Shown: in pieces, positions 34,390 through 42,746 of the stretch
Layout: each line of letters begins with the position of its first letter
How positions within the stretch are numbered: position 1 is the stretch's first letter
From: Caryophanales bacterium UBA6877
GTDB taxonomy: Bacteria > Bacillota_I > Bacilli_A > RFN20 > CAG-826
Direction: 5' to 3'
Assembly: GCA_002451465.1 (NCBI GenBank)
Contig: DKCJ01000020.1
Coordinates: 52,777-113,676 of the forward strand
DNA length: 60,900 nucleotides
The notes under the pieces: generated by a model
Told to the model about the DNA's origin: nothing
Seen by the model: only the letters and a program-made list of their open reading frames with translations
Database searches by the model: none
Translations under genes and position numbers: made by a program

Positions 34390-34875
34390 ATGAATATTTA
34401 TTTCAATCAAGTTAAAGATCATGATGAAGTTTCTTTTGAATCTTCCTTAGACAAATTTTTCAAGGAAGATACATTATTAAAAAAAATTAACAATTGTAAA
34501 GGAACAATAACACTTGATAAGGCTGAAAATACACTAATTATTAACTTCAATATTTTGTGCAATATTAATATTACTTCAAGTTATACAGGTGTTCCTTTTA
34601 ATAAAGAAATTAAAATTGATGATACTTTATATTTTACAAATACAAAATCTCTTGATTCAGACGACATAATTTTTGTTAAAGATTTAATAGACCTTGATTA
34701 TTATGTTTATTCATTATTAATAACTTCAATTCCAGTTGATGCTCATAAAGATGGCGAAAAACTACCAAAAGGAAAAGATTACAGAGTATTAACAGAAGAT
34801 GAATACTTAAAAGAAAAAGCTTCTAGTGGGAGTAATGCCTTCAGTGCTTTAAACGACATTGATTTTGGGGATTAA
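34390..34875 (+). CDS. YceD/DUF177 family protein
   Basis: This 161-residue acidic protein resembles the DUF177 (YceD) family, linked in other bacteria to 23S rRNA accumulation. Supporting features are the central NINITSSYTGVPFNKEIKID segment (the family normally has C.R.L..F..PI here) and an acidic end, although the usual DPR..L motif is changed to SALNDIDFGD. In most bacteria yceD lies directly before rpmF (ribosomal protein L32), but here no rpmF follows; a terminator does. The gene starts three bases after pheT and belongs to its operon. Confidence 0.6.
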   Translation: MNIYFNQVKDHDEVSFESSLDKFFKEDTLLKKINNCKGTITLDKAENTLIINFNILCNINITSSYTGVPFNKEIKIDDTLYFTNTKSLDSDDIIFVKDLIDLDYYVYSLLITSIPVDAHKDGEKLPKGKDYRVLTEDEYLKEKASSGSNAFSALNDIDFGD

Positions 34876-34931
34876 ATATAATTTTAAAATTACTTAAATA
34901 AAATATCGATGTAGTCGCTTAAATTTTATAT

Positions 34932-34971
34932 AGGAATTTTTGCAAAAAGTATTGCAAAAATTCCTTTTTTT
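34932..34971 (+). terminator. intrinsic terminator of the pheST operon
   Basis: AGGAATTTTTGCAA (34932-34945) pairs perfectly with TTGCAAAAATTCCT (34952-34965) across six bases, followed by a T-run to 34971. The right arm contains the -35 box of the mraZ promoter. Confidence 0.92.
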
Positions 34972-35012
34972 ATTTACAATATAGCCAAGTGGATGGAAGT
35001 GGGAGAAAGTGT
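34952..35012 (+). promoter_or_regulatory. mraZ promoter and three MraZ-type direct repeats
   Basis: TTGCAA (34952-34957) and TACAAT (34975-34980) are 17 bases apart. AAGTGG, AAGTGG and AAGTGT begin at 34987, 34997 and 35007, an exact 10-base period, matching known MraZ operators (repeated AAAGTG-like boxes in Mollicutes). The boxes cover the predicted transcription start and the GGGAGA ribosome site, so MraZ should autorepress this cluster. Confidence 0.85.
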
Positions 35013-35015
35013 GTA

Positions 35016-35447
35016 ATGTTTATTGGAAGTTTTGACTATTCATTAGATGAAAAAGGTCGTCTTGTTATCCCAAGTAAATTTAGAAATGAAATAGGTGAAA
35101 AACTCTATCTCATGAAAGGATATGACGGCTGTATTTCCATTTATAAAGAATCTGACTTTAATAACGCACTTAATAAGCTTCAAACACTACAATTTGAAAA
35201 GGAGAAAGCTAGACTCCATTTGAGAGTTCTTCTCGAAACAGTTGTGGAACTTACAATTGACAAAGCCGGAAGAATTCAAATTCCAATTAAAACTCTTCAA
35301 AAATACTCAATTGGTAAAGCTGTAAAAATTATTGGACTACTTGATCATTTTGAAATCTGGGACAAAGCATCATGGGAAAAATATCGTGATGAACACGAAA
35401 AAGATTTCGAAAAAGATGCAGAGGATTTATTAAAAGATGAAAAGTAA
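35016..35447 (+). CDS. mraZ: transcriptional regulator MraZ
   Basis: This 143-residue DNA-binding protein regulates the division cluster that it heads. Two AbrB-like SpoVT/MraZ repeats are visible: GSFDYSLDEKGRLVIPSKFR (about 4-23) and ELTIDKAGRIQIPIKTL (about 76-92), each with the conserved D..GR..IP core. The start is the ATG at 35016; an in-frame GTG at 34989 lies within the operator repeats and would add nine unlikely residues. The C-terminus is strongly charged. It overlaps rsmH by 11 bases. The direct repeats before the gene are its probable binding site. Confidence 0.95.
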   Translation: MFIGSFDYSLDEKGRLVIPSKFRNEIGEKLYLMKGYDGCISIYKESDFNNALNKLQTLQFEKEKARLHLRVLLETVVELTIDKAGRIQIPIKTLQKYSIGKAVKIIGLLDHFEIWDKASWEKYRDEHEKDFEKDAEDLLKDEK

Positions 35448-36381
35448 TGTCCATAAACCAGTTTTAAAAAATGAAGTAATTGAAGGTCTTAATATTAAAA
35501 AAGATGGCATTTATCTTGATTTAACATTAGGGAGAGCCGGACATAGTAGTGAAATACTTAAAAGACTTGGTCCTAATGGTTTATTAATAGGTATAGATCA
35601 GGATGAAGAAGCAATTGAGGCTAGCCGTGAAAAATTAAGTAAAATCGGAAGTAATTTCAAAATCTTTAAAACAAATTTTGTAAATATTAAAGAAGTATTA
35701 CAAGAACTTGGAATTAAAGAAATTGATGGAGCTTTATTCGATTTAGGAGTTAGTTCACCTCAATTTGATGAAGATTATCGTGGTTTCTCTTATCGGTTTG
35801 ATGCACCTTTAGATATGAGAATGGACCAGAATCGTTCTTTGACAGCAAAAGATATTATTAATACATATTCTTTAAAAGATTTAACTCGTGTTTTTAGAGA
35901 ATATGGTGAGGATAGATATTCTTATCAAATTGCGAAGAATATCGTAAAAAAGAGAGAGATTAAACCAATTGAAACAACCTTTGAATTGGTAGATATTATT
36001 AAATCTTCAAAACCTAAAAAAGAATTATCAATAATTGGACATCCTGCAAAACAAATATTCCAAGCATTGCGTATAGAAGTTAATGATGAATTAAATGTTT
36101 TGAATAAAGCTCTTGAAGATGTTATTCAATCATTGAAAGTTGGTGGTAGAGTTTGCGTAATATCATTTCAATCACTCGAAGACAAAATAGTAAAAAATTT
36201 ATTTAGAAAATATTCATTTATTGAGGGTAATCGTTTAAATGATTATATAGATCCAAAAAATATCAAAACACCAGATTATCGAGAAGTAAATAAGAAAGTA
36301 ATAGTGGCGAATGATGAAGAATTATTAGAAAACCATCGCGCAAAAAGTGCAAAATTAAGAATTTTAGAAAAAATTAAGTAA
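35437..36381 (+). CDS. rsmH: 16S rRNA (cytosine(1402)-N(4))-methyltransferase
   Basis: This is RsmH (MraW), which methylates C1402 of 16S rRNA using S-adenosylmethionine. The 314-residue protein has HKPVLKNEVIEGL at the N-terminus, the SAM-binding DLTLGRAGHSSEIL (about 28-41), GIDQDEEAI, the LFDLGVSSPQFDE segment and RVCVISFQSLEDKIVK near the C-terminus, all family signatures. In the usual motif the sequence is GGGGHS; here LGRAGHS, as in Mollicutes and other reduced lineages. It overlaps mraZ by 11 bases and is followed 13 bases later by a small membrane protein gene. Confidence 0.96.
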   Translation: MKSNVHKPVLKNEVIEGLNIKKDGIYLDLTLGRAGHSSEILKRLGPNGLLIGIDQDEEAIEASREKLSKIGSNFKIFKTNFVNIKEVLQELGIKEIDGALFDLGVSSPQFDEDYRGFSYRFDAPLDMRMDQNRSLTAKDIINTYSLKDLTRVFREYGEDRYSYQIAKNIVKKREIKPIETTFELVDIIKSSKPKKELSIIGHPAKQIFQALRIEVNDELNVLNKALEDVIQSLKVGGRVCVISFQSLEDKIVKNLFRKYSFIEGNRLNDYIDPKNIKTPDYREVNKKVIVANDEELLENHRAKSAKLRILEKIK

Positions 36382-36394
36382 GGAGAATATATTT

Positions 36395-36598
36395 ATGAAA
36401 GACAAATTAGTAAGATACAATCATAAAGCTATTTATTATACATTTAAAAAAGTATTTATTTGCTGTTCAGCAATTGTTGCTACATCAATTTTAATAGCTT
36501 TACCAATAAGTTTAGGTTTAAACCTTGTTAAAGCTAACGAAAATACCAATAATATAAAAACGAATGTTAATACTAATGTTGAATTATTACGTTTTTAG
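36395..36598 (+). CDS. small single-pass membrane protein at the ftsL position
   Basis: This 67-residue protein has a basic N-terminus (MKDKLVRYNHKAIYYTFKKV), one transmembrane segment (about 20-44, ICCSAIVATSILIALPISLG) and a short Asn/Thr-rich outer tail. AAGGAGAAT precedes the ATG. It lies where ftsL normally sits between rsmH and the rest of the division cluster, and its topology matches FtsL, but the tail is far too short for a FtsL coiled coil. The segment could also be an uncleaved or cleaved signal peptide (AxxLVKANE). No family is recognised, so a division role is only suggested by position. Confidence 0.6.
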   Translation: MKDKLVRYNHKAIYYTFKKVFICCSAIVATSILIALPISLGLNLVKANENTNNIKTNVNTNVELLRF

Positions 36599-36625
36599 TT
36601 TTTGTTCCATTTTTTCCTCCTTTCT

Positions 36626-36655
36626 AAAAGACGGTTTAACCGTCTTTTATTTTAC
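36626..36655 (+). terminator. intrinsic terminator after mraZ-rsmH operon
   Basis: AAAAGACGGTT and AACCGTCTTTT form an almost perfect inverted repeat (36626-36648), in practice a 9-bp stem with a 5-base loop, followed by ATTTTA. It separates the mraZ operon from ftsA. Confidence 0.85.
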
Positions 36656-36721
36656 TCATTTTTAACTATTTTTTTACTGAATATCTACTATTTTATCTAG
36701 CGAGCAAAATTAAATTTTTAA

Positions 36722-36750
36722 TTGTAAATAGCATATTTTAATAATATAAT
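36722..36750 (+). promoter_or_regulatory. ftsA-ftsZ promoter with very short leader
   Basis: TTGTAA (36722-36727) and TATAAT (36745-36750) are 17 bases apart. The start site should be near 36757, about five bases before the ATG at 36762, leaving no room for a ribosome site. Confidence 0.65.
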
Positions 36751-36761
36751 TATTAATAGTT

Positions 36762-37991
36762 ATGGAAAAAGAAATTGCAGCATTAGAAATAAGAAGTAAA
36801 ACAATCTTACTCGTATTAGGTAATGTTCAAGATAACAAAGTGAATATTACAAATAAAGTCGTTAGACCACTTTCTGTCGCTTTAAAAGATGGCGAAGTAT
36901 TAGATAGTAGTAGTTTAACAAATGATATTAAAAATATCCTTACAATCGAAGATAAAGAGCATAACCTAAAGATTAATGTTAATGAAGTAGCTCTTGTTTT
37001 ACCACCTTATAGTTTAGAAGTTTATAGTAGTAGAAAACAAACAACAGTTATCTCGAGATCATATAAAATTGAAAAAATAGATATTTCAAATGATCTTATG
37101 ATGCTTAAAAAAGAAAGAATACCAAATCGAAATAACTCAATAATCGATATTATTCCAAATTTTTTTGTTATTGATGGAAATAAAAAATTTACTGAGCCAC
37201 CACTTGGTGAAACAAGTACCCAAATTTTAGTTGATGCTAATATTTATTCTTTAAATACTAATTTAGTTCAAGATTTAATGGATGCAGTTGCTCATGCTGG
37301 TATAAAAATTAGAAGAAATGTTATCGCACCTATTGCAGCATCTCAATTATTTGCAAACTATAAATATTCAGTTTCAACGTATATTTTGGTTGATAGTGGT
37401 AGAAAAACAACTAGTTTATCTTTTGTTGGTAATAATGTTGTTTATTCTTCGAAATATTTCTCATTTGGATTTGAAAATTTAATCGATAAAGTAGTTAAAG
37501 GCTTTAATTTATTAAGAGTTGATGCTGAAGAATTAATAAATTTATATGGTTATGATGATAGAAAATCAACTTTAAATCCAGCTATTTGTAAATCAACAAT
37601 TAATGGTAGAGAAGTTAAATTTTATCAAGATGATTTAAATGTTATTGTTGTTGAATATTTCCAAGAATATTTAACTAAATTAATGAGTTCACTTGAGGAT
37701 ATTGCAAATAGTTATAGCAAAAAATTAGACCCATTAAACTTAGTTTTTATCGGAGAAAACTTTAAAATAAATGGTATCAAAAACTATTTAAATAAATTTA
37801 TTAAAGGTTATATTTGTAATTTCCCAATCTTACCAAATGTAGAAATTCAAGATTCAAGTTTGGTAAATTGTGCTGGTGCAATCTTCCTTTCTTCAGTATA
37901 TAAAGGAAGTTTAGAAGATGACATGAAGGGTCGTATTGGAGAAATTAATAGAGAAAAAGAATCCTATAGCGAAACTAGAGATGAATTATAA
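36762..37991 (+). CDS. ftsA: FtsA-like actin-fold cell division protein
   Basis: This 409-residue protein is a divergent member of the actin/FtsA family, placed by fold cues and position just before ftsZ. Phosphate-binding segments are AALEIRSKTILLVLG (6-20) and a central ILVDSGRKTTSLSFVGNNVV (about 209-228, the usual DIGGGTTD region). A further LVFIGENFKINGI and the VNCAGAIFLSS near the end match the adenosine and C-terminal motifs. The C-terminus ends in acidic, hydrophilic residues (EINREKESYSETRDEL) and lacks the amphipathic membrane-binding helix of classical FtsA. It begins almost at its predicted transcription start. It is followed 11 bases later by ftsZ. Confidence 0.8.
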   Translation: MEKEIAALEIRSKTILLVLGNVQDNKVNITNKVVRPLSVALKDGEVLDSSSLTNDIKNILTIEDKEHNLKINVNEVALVLPPYSLEVYSSRKQTTVISRSYKIEKIDISNDLMMLKKERIPNRNNSIIDIIPNFFVIDGNKKFTEPPLGETSTQILVDANIYSLNTNLVQDLMDAVAHAGIKIRRNVIAPIAASQLFANYKYSVSTYILVDSGRKTTSLSFVGNNVVYSSKYFSFGFENLIDKVVKGFNLLRVDAEELINLYGYDDRKSTLNPAICKSTINGREVKFYQDDLNVIVVEYFQEYLTKLMSSLEDIANSYSKKLDPLNLVFIGENFKINGIKNYLNKFIKGYICNFPILPNVEIQDSSLVNCAGAIFLSSVYKGSLEDDMKGRIGEINREKESYSETRDEL

Positions 37992-38002
37992 GGAGCATTA
38001 AT

Positions 38003-39166
38003 ATGAACGAAGATTTAGATAATTTTGAACCGGTCGCAAAGATTTCGGTTATTGGTGTTGGTGGTGCCGGTAATAACGCAGTTAATAGAATGATTGATGA
38101 TGACATTGCTAATGTTTCATTTTATGTTGCAAATACCGATAAACAAGCATTATCTCTTAGCAAAGCTCCAAATAGATTAATTTTAGGTGAAAATCTTACA
38201 AATGGTTTAGGTGCTGGTGGTGATCCAAGTGTTGGTGCAAAAGCTGCTGAATCATCTATTGATGAAATTAAGCAAATTGTTGAAGGTCGTAATATGGTCT
38301 TCATCGCTGCTGGTATGGGTGGTGGAACAGGTACTGGTGCTGCTCCAATTATTGCTAAAGCAGCTAGAGATGCTGGTGCTTTAACAATTGGTATTGTTAC
38401 TAGACCATTTACATTTGAAGGAACTAAAAAACTTGCTTTAAGTGTTGAAGGCTTAAATAATTTAAAAGAAAATTGTGACGCTTTAATTGTTGTTAGCAAC
38501 GATAAATTATTGATGGATGCAGGTAATTTACCTGTTGGTCAAGCTTTTAGTGAATCAGATAAGGTTTTAGCTCAATCTGTCAAAACTGTAACTGATTTAA
38601 TTTTAACTCCTGCTCTTATGAATTTGGATTTTGCTGATGTTAAAGCAACATTACAAAATTCTGGAATTGCATTAATTGGTTTTGGTACTGGTGAAGGTGA
38701 TAATAGAGCAGAAGATGCAGCTTTAAATGCTTTAAATTGTCCATTAATTGAACAATCAATAAAAGGAGCTAGGAAAGCTATTTGTCACATCACTTGTGGT
38801 CCTCAAGTTAGTTTATTTGAGTGTAACGCAACTGTTCAAACAATTGTCGAACAAAGTGGTGGTAAAATCGATTTAAAATTTGGTGTTGCAGTAAATGATC
38901 AATTAACTGACCAAATTATGTTATCTATTATCGCAGGCGATTTTGATACTGAAATCGATTTCAATAAGACTGAAAAACTTGATCCATCAGCATTACTTAA
39001 AAAGGAAAAACCATCGACTGAAACTCCATTATTTAACGAAAATAATGAAGACAATAAAGATGAAGAAAATGTTGATGTTAAAGAAGATACTGAATCAGAA
39101 GAAAATAAAGAACAAAGTGAAGATCAATTGGAAGATATCATTCCAAATTTCTTAAATGGTAAATAA
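38003..39166 (+). CDS. ftsZ: cell division protein FtsZ
   Basis: This tubulin-like GTPase polymerises into the division ring. The 387-residue protein has GVGGAGNNAVNRM (about 18-30), the GTPase signature GMGGGTGTGAAP (about 104-115) and the synergy loop region with NLDFADVKA. After residue 320 there is an acidic, disordered linker and then a C-terminal peptide (EDIIPNFLNGK) that fits the conserved binding tail for FtsA and other partners. AAGGAG precedes the ATG. A tail that would bind FtsA is thus kept although the FtsA lacks its membrane anchor. Confidence 0.97.
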   Translation: MNEDLDNFEPVAKISVIGVGGAGNNAVNRMIDDDIANVSFYVANTDKQALSLSKAPNRLILGENLTNGLGAGGDPSVGAKAAESSIDEIKQIVEGRNMVFIAAGMGGGTGTGAAPIIAKAARDAGALTIGIVTRPFTFEGTKKLALSVEGLNNLKENCDALIVVSNDKLLMDAGNLPVGQAFSESDKVLAQSVKTVTDLILTPALMNLDFADVKATLQNSGIALIGFGTGEGDNRAEDAALNALNCPLIEQSIKGARKAICHITCGPQVSLFECNATVQTIVEQSGGKIDLKFGVAVNDQLTDQIMLSIIAGDFDTEIDFNKTEKLDPSALLKKEKPSTETPLFNENNEDNKDEENVDVKEDTESEENKEQSEDQLEDIIPNFLNGK

Positions 39167-39194
39167 TTGATTAATTTTGTTATTTTGATAAGAT

Positions 39195-39390
39195 ATTAAA
39201 GTAAAAGACAAGTCTTATTTAATTTCTACTTTAGAGAAAGATTGATGTGGTGCAAAATCGAGTAATTTAAATAAGATATCACTTTGAAAAAAACATTTAA
39301 ACAAGTGATAGAAAAGTTATTTTTCTATAACTAAGGTGGTACCGCGTTTATAACGTCCTTAGATATACTAAGGACGTTTATTATTTTTAG
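39195..39390 (+). ncRNA. T-box riboswitch, isoleucine specific
   Basis: Stem I is closed by TCTTATTT (39213-39220) with AAATAAGA (39269-39276). The likely specifier is ATC (39278-39280, Ile), followed by ACTTTGAA, which lines up with the sequence after the Phe specifier in the other T-box. The T-box sequence TGGTACCGCG is at 39337-39346. The terminator is a perfect 11-bp stem (39352-39362 with 39368-39378) and a T-rich tail. Confidence 0.95.
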
Positions 39391-39399
39391 GAGAATTTT

Positions 39400-42162
39400 A
39401 TGGAATTAAAAGAATCATTACTCATGTTTAAAAGTAATTTTGAAATGAGAGGTAACTTGAATCAAAAAGAACCATTATTAGTAAAAAAATGGCAAGATGA
39501 CGACATTTATAACAAAATGAATGCCGAACGAACATTAGGAGAGTATGCCCTCCATGATGGTCCACCATATGCTAATGGTGCTATGCATTGCGGACATATG
39601 TTAAATAGAGTCTTAAAAGATTTTGTTGTTAGATTCAAAAATATGCAAGGTTATAAGACACCTTTTGTTTTTGGTTGGGATACTCATGGTTTACCAATTG
39701 AAAACCAAGTTACCAAAAGTGGTGTCAATCGTAAAACAACTCCTCTCCCAGAATTTAGAGAAAAATGTAAAGAATATGCTTTAAAACAAGTTGAAAATCA
39801 AAAACAAGGAATTTTACGACTTGGTGTTTTAGGTGATTATAAACACCCATATTTAACATTAAATAAAGAATTTGAGGCTGATGAAATTCATTGTTTCGCT
39901 AAAATGGCTCTTAAAGGCTTAATTTACAAAGGACTTAAACCTGTTTATTGGTCACCATCAAGCGAATCTGCTCTTGCTGAGGCTGAAATTGAATATCATG
40001 ATGTAAAAGCCTATACAATATATGTTGCTTTTAATGTAAAAGATGGAAAAGGCATTGTACCAAATGATGCTAAGTTCATTATTTGGACAACAACACCATG
40101 GACACTTCCTGCAAATCTTGCAATTTGTGCACACCCAAACTTTGAATATGGCCTTTTTGAAACAAATTTAGGAAAATTTGTTTTCTTAATTTCATTAAAA
40201 GATAAAATATCTGAAAAATTAGGCTTTACTTCTTGTAAATTATTAAAAGAATTTAAGGGCAAAAAGCTTGAAGGCATTATATGTAAACATCCATTTTATG
40301 ATCGTGATAGTGTATTAATCAATGCTGATTATGTTACGGATTCCGATGGTACTGGTCTTGTCCATATTGCTCCTGGCCATGGTGAAGATGACTATTTAGC
40401 TTGCTTAAAATATGGTATTAAACCATATTGCCCTGTTGATAGTCATGGTAAATTAACTGAAGATTGTGGACCTCGTCTTGCAGGTTTATTTTATGAAGAC
40501 GCAAATAAAGTTGTTTTAGACATATTAAGAGAAAATGGATCTTTACTAAAAGAAGAAGACATTGTCCATAGTTATCCTCACGATTGGAGAACACATAAGC
40601 CAGTCATTTTTAGAGCAACTCCACAATGGTTCTGCTCAATTGATCCTATAAGAGAAGAATTACTTAAAGCAATAGATGATGTTCATTGGACACCTGAATG
40701 GGGATGCCAAAGAATGAAAAATATGATTAAGGACCGTAATGATTGGTGTATTTCAAGACAACGTATTTGGGGTGTTCCTCTTCCTATTATATATTGTGAA
40801 GATGAAACACCAATTATCGAAAAAGAAGTTTTTGATCATATCGAAGAAATATTTAGAAAAGAAGGCAGTAATGCTTGGTATACTAAAACCGAAAAAGAAT
40901 TATTGCCTGAAGGTTATAAAAATCCACATTCACCAAATGGTGTTTTTAGAAAAGAAAAAGATATCATGGATGTTTGGTTTGATAGTGGTTCTAGTTTTGA
41001 TGGAGTTTTAATCGAAAGAGGAACAAAATACCCTTGCGATTTATATCTTGAAGGTAGTGACCAATATCGTGGTTGGTTCAATTCTTCACTTATAATTTCA
41101 GTTGCTTGTAATGGGGTAGCTCCATACAAAAATGTTGTTTCACACGGTTATGTTTTAGATGAACATTGGGAAAAAATGTCTAAATCTGCTGGAAATGGCA
41201 TTGATCCAATAAAAATTGCTAATGTTTTTGGAGCTGATATTTTACGTTTATGGGTTGCAACAACCGATTATCAACAAGATGTTAGAATTAGTGAAAATTT
41301 AGTAAAGCAAAATGTAGAAGGTTATAGAAAAATAAGAAATACATTTAAATTTATGCTTTCTAATTTAATAAATGATAAAAATAATGAAACTTTCACCGAA
41401 AATGAAAAAGTTCCCTACGAGAACTTATCATTAGTTGATAAATATATCATTCAAAGATTACATGAAGTTACAAATAATTTTATTGATAATTTTGAAAAAT
41501 TTAGTTTCAATGGTGCAATGAATGTTTTATTCAAGTTCATTAGTGATGATTTATCATCATTTTACTTAGATATTACAAAAGATTCGTTATATTGTGATTC
41601 AAAATTAGATTTAAGAAGAAAACAAATACAAACAGTTTTTGCCGAATGTGTCTCTATTTTAATGCGTTTATTGAATCCAGTTTTACCATTTACTATGGAT
41701 GAAGTTAATAAAAACTTCTGTTTAAAAACAAAAGATAACGTTCAATTATATGATTATCCAAGTAAATATACTGATATTGATTTAAATTTAATCAAAGAAT
41801 TTCAAAATAACGTTTTATCGTTAAGAAATGACGTTTTAAAAGCTATTGAAGAAAAACGTAATGCAAATATTATTCACTCTTCACAAGAGGCTTTAGTTAA
41901 AATTAAATTAACAAACAAAGATTTATCAGAATATTTTAAAAATATTAATACTAAAGTTTTAGATGAAATATTCATTGTTAGTAATGTTGAATTTGTTAAT
42001 GATTTAACGAATGCTTATTCCGGTAAAAATGCTGAAATTTCAGTTTTACATCATCCTGGAGTAAAATGTGATAGATGTTGGAATTATTTTGATGAAAACG
42101 ATATTCATGAAGTAGAAGGTGTTCACTTATGCTCGAGATGCCAAAAAGTTCTAAAGAAATAA
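39400..42162 (+). CDS. ileS: isoleucine-tRNA ligase
   Basis: This class I synthetase (920 residues) charges tRNA-Ile. The HIGH motif appears as HCGH in GPPYANGAMHCGHMLNRVLK (about 52-71), the KMSKS motif as WEKMSKSAGNGIDP, and the CP1 editing domain lies between them, with the TTTPWTLPANLA segment. The C-terminus carries a zinc site, CDRCWNYF with a later CSRCQ. The normal bacterial length is about 920. GGAGAATTTT precedes the ATG, and an Ile T-box controls it. The last 34 bases overlap lspA. Confidence 0.97.
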   Translation: MELKESLLMFKSNFEMRGNLNQKEPLLVKKWQDDDIYNKMNAERTLGEYALHDGPPYANGAMHCGHMLNRVLKDFVVRFKNMQGYKTPFVFGWDTHGLPIENQVTKSGVNRKTTPLPEFREKCKEYALKQVENQKQGILRLGVLGDYKHPYLTLNKEFEADEIHCFAKMALKGLIYKGLKPVYWSPSSESALAEAEIEYHDVKAYTIYVAFNVKDGKGIVPNDAKFIIWTTTPWTLPANLAICAHPNFEYGLFETNLGKFVFLISLKDKISEKLGFTSCKLLKEFKGKKLEGIICKHPFYDRDSVLINADYVTDSDGTGLVHIAPGHGEDDYLACLKYGIKPYCPVDSHGKLTEDCGPRLAGLFYEDANKVVLDILRENGSLLKEEDIVHSYPHDWRTHKPVIFRATPQWFCSIDPIREELLKAIDDVHWTPEWGCQRMKNMIKDRNDWCISRQRIWGVPLPIIYCEDETPIIEKEVFDHIEEIFRKEGSNAWYTKTEKELLPEGYKNPHSPNGVFRKEKDIMDVWFDSGSSFDGVLIERGTKYPCDLYLEGSDQYRGWFNSSLIISVACNGVAPYKNVVSHGYVLDEHWEKMSKSAGNGIDPIKIANVFGADILRLWVATTDYQQDVRISENLVKQNVEGYRKIRNTFKFMLSNLINDKNNETFTENEKVPYENLSLVDKYIIQRLHEVTNNFIDNFEKFSFNGAMNVLFKFISDDLSSFYLDITKDSLYCDSKLDLRRKQIQTVFAECVSILMRLLNPVLPFTMDEVNKNFCLKTKDNVQLYDYPSKYTDIDLNLIKEFQNNVLSLRNDVLKAIEEKRNANIIHSSQEALVKIKLTNKDLSEYFKNINTKVLDEIFIVSNVEFVNDLTNAYSGKNAEISVLHHPGVKCDRCWNYFDENDIHEVEGVHLCSRCQKVLKK

Positions 42163-42746
42163 ATAATACTAATAAAAAACCATTTAAAGATTATTTTAAA
42201 TGGTTTTTGAAATCATTTATATGGCTTGCAATCTTACTTTTTGTTTTAGATATAATAACTAAATTTGTTGCTTTCTATAATTTACCAAAAAATGAATCAT
42301 TAAAAATTAATGGTTTTGAGTGGTTATTCCAATTAACTTTAACATTCAATACTGGTGCAGCTTGGGGAATGGGTGGCAATAATTTAGTTTCAAGAATTAT
42401 ATTATGCTTTATAAGTTACGCTGCAGCAGGTTTTATAATTTATTATTATATTAAAAACTTTAAAAAACTTACTAGTTTTTTAAAAGCAATTTTAATGGTG
42501 GTTTTGGCCGGAGATTTAGGCAATTTAATTGATCGTACATTCTCTTTTTTCCCACTTGATACAATCTACAAAAATGGCGTAGTAGATTTTATTGATATCA
42601 CGCCATTAATTCCAAGATTTGGAATTTTTAATTTTGCTGATAGTTGTTTATGCGTTGGTATTTTCTTATTATTAATTTATGAAATCATACTCATCATAAA
42701 AGATAAAGATAAAAAGGAAGAAAATAAAGAGGCTGACAATAAATAA
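42129..42746 (+). CDS. lspA: lipoprotein signal peptidase II
   Basis: This membrane aspartyl protease removes signal peptides from prolipoproteins such as those of the sugar locus. The 205-residue protein has four transmembrane segments and conserved motifs: NTGAAWG (in the loop after helix 1), a GDLGNLIDR motif with the first catalytic aspartate, and FNFADSCLCVG with the second. It has an unusual hydrophilic N-terminal extension of about 28 residues and a charged tail (DKDKKEENKEADNK). The ATG at 42129 overlaps ileS; a second ATG at 42138 is equally possible. It overlaps rluD by one base (TAATG). Confidence 0.93.
   Translation: MLEMPKSSKEINNTNKKPFKDYFKWFLKSFIWLAILLFVLDIITKFVAFYNLPKNESLKINGFEWLFQLTLTFNTGAAWGMGGNNLVSRIILCFISYAAAGFIIYYYIKNFKKLTSFLKAILMVVLAGDLGNLIDRTFSFFPLDTIYKNGVVDFIDITPLIPRFGIFNFADSCLCVGIFLLLIYEIILIIKDKDKKEENKEADNK

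Noticed and set aside
38122..38499. 125-codon open frame on the minus strand inside ftsZ
   Set aside because: It is antisense to a highly conserved gene, starts without a ribosome site and its composition mirrors the ftsZ codons.
39167..39195. A firm promoter for the ileS T-box
   Set aside because: TTGATT at 39167 and a GATATT near 39192 are spaced 18-19 bases and poorly matched, so ileS could equally be read through from ftsZ.
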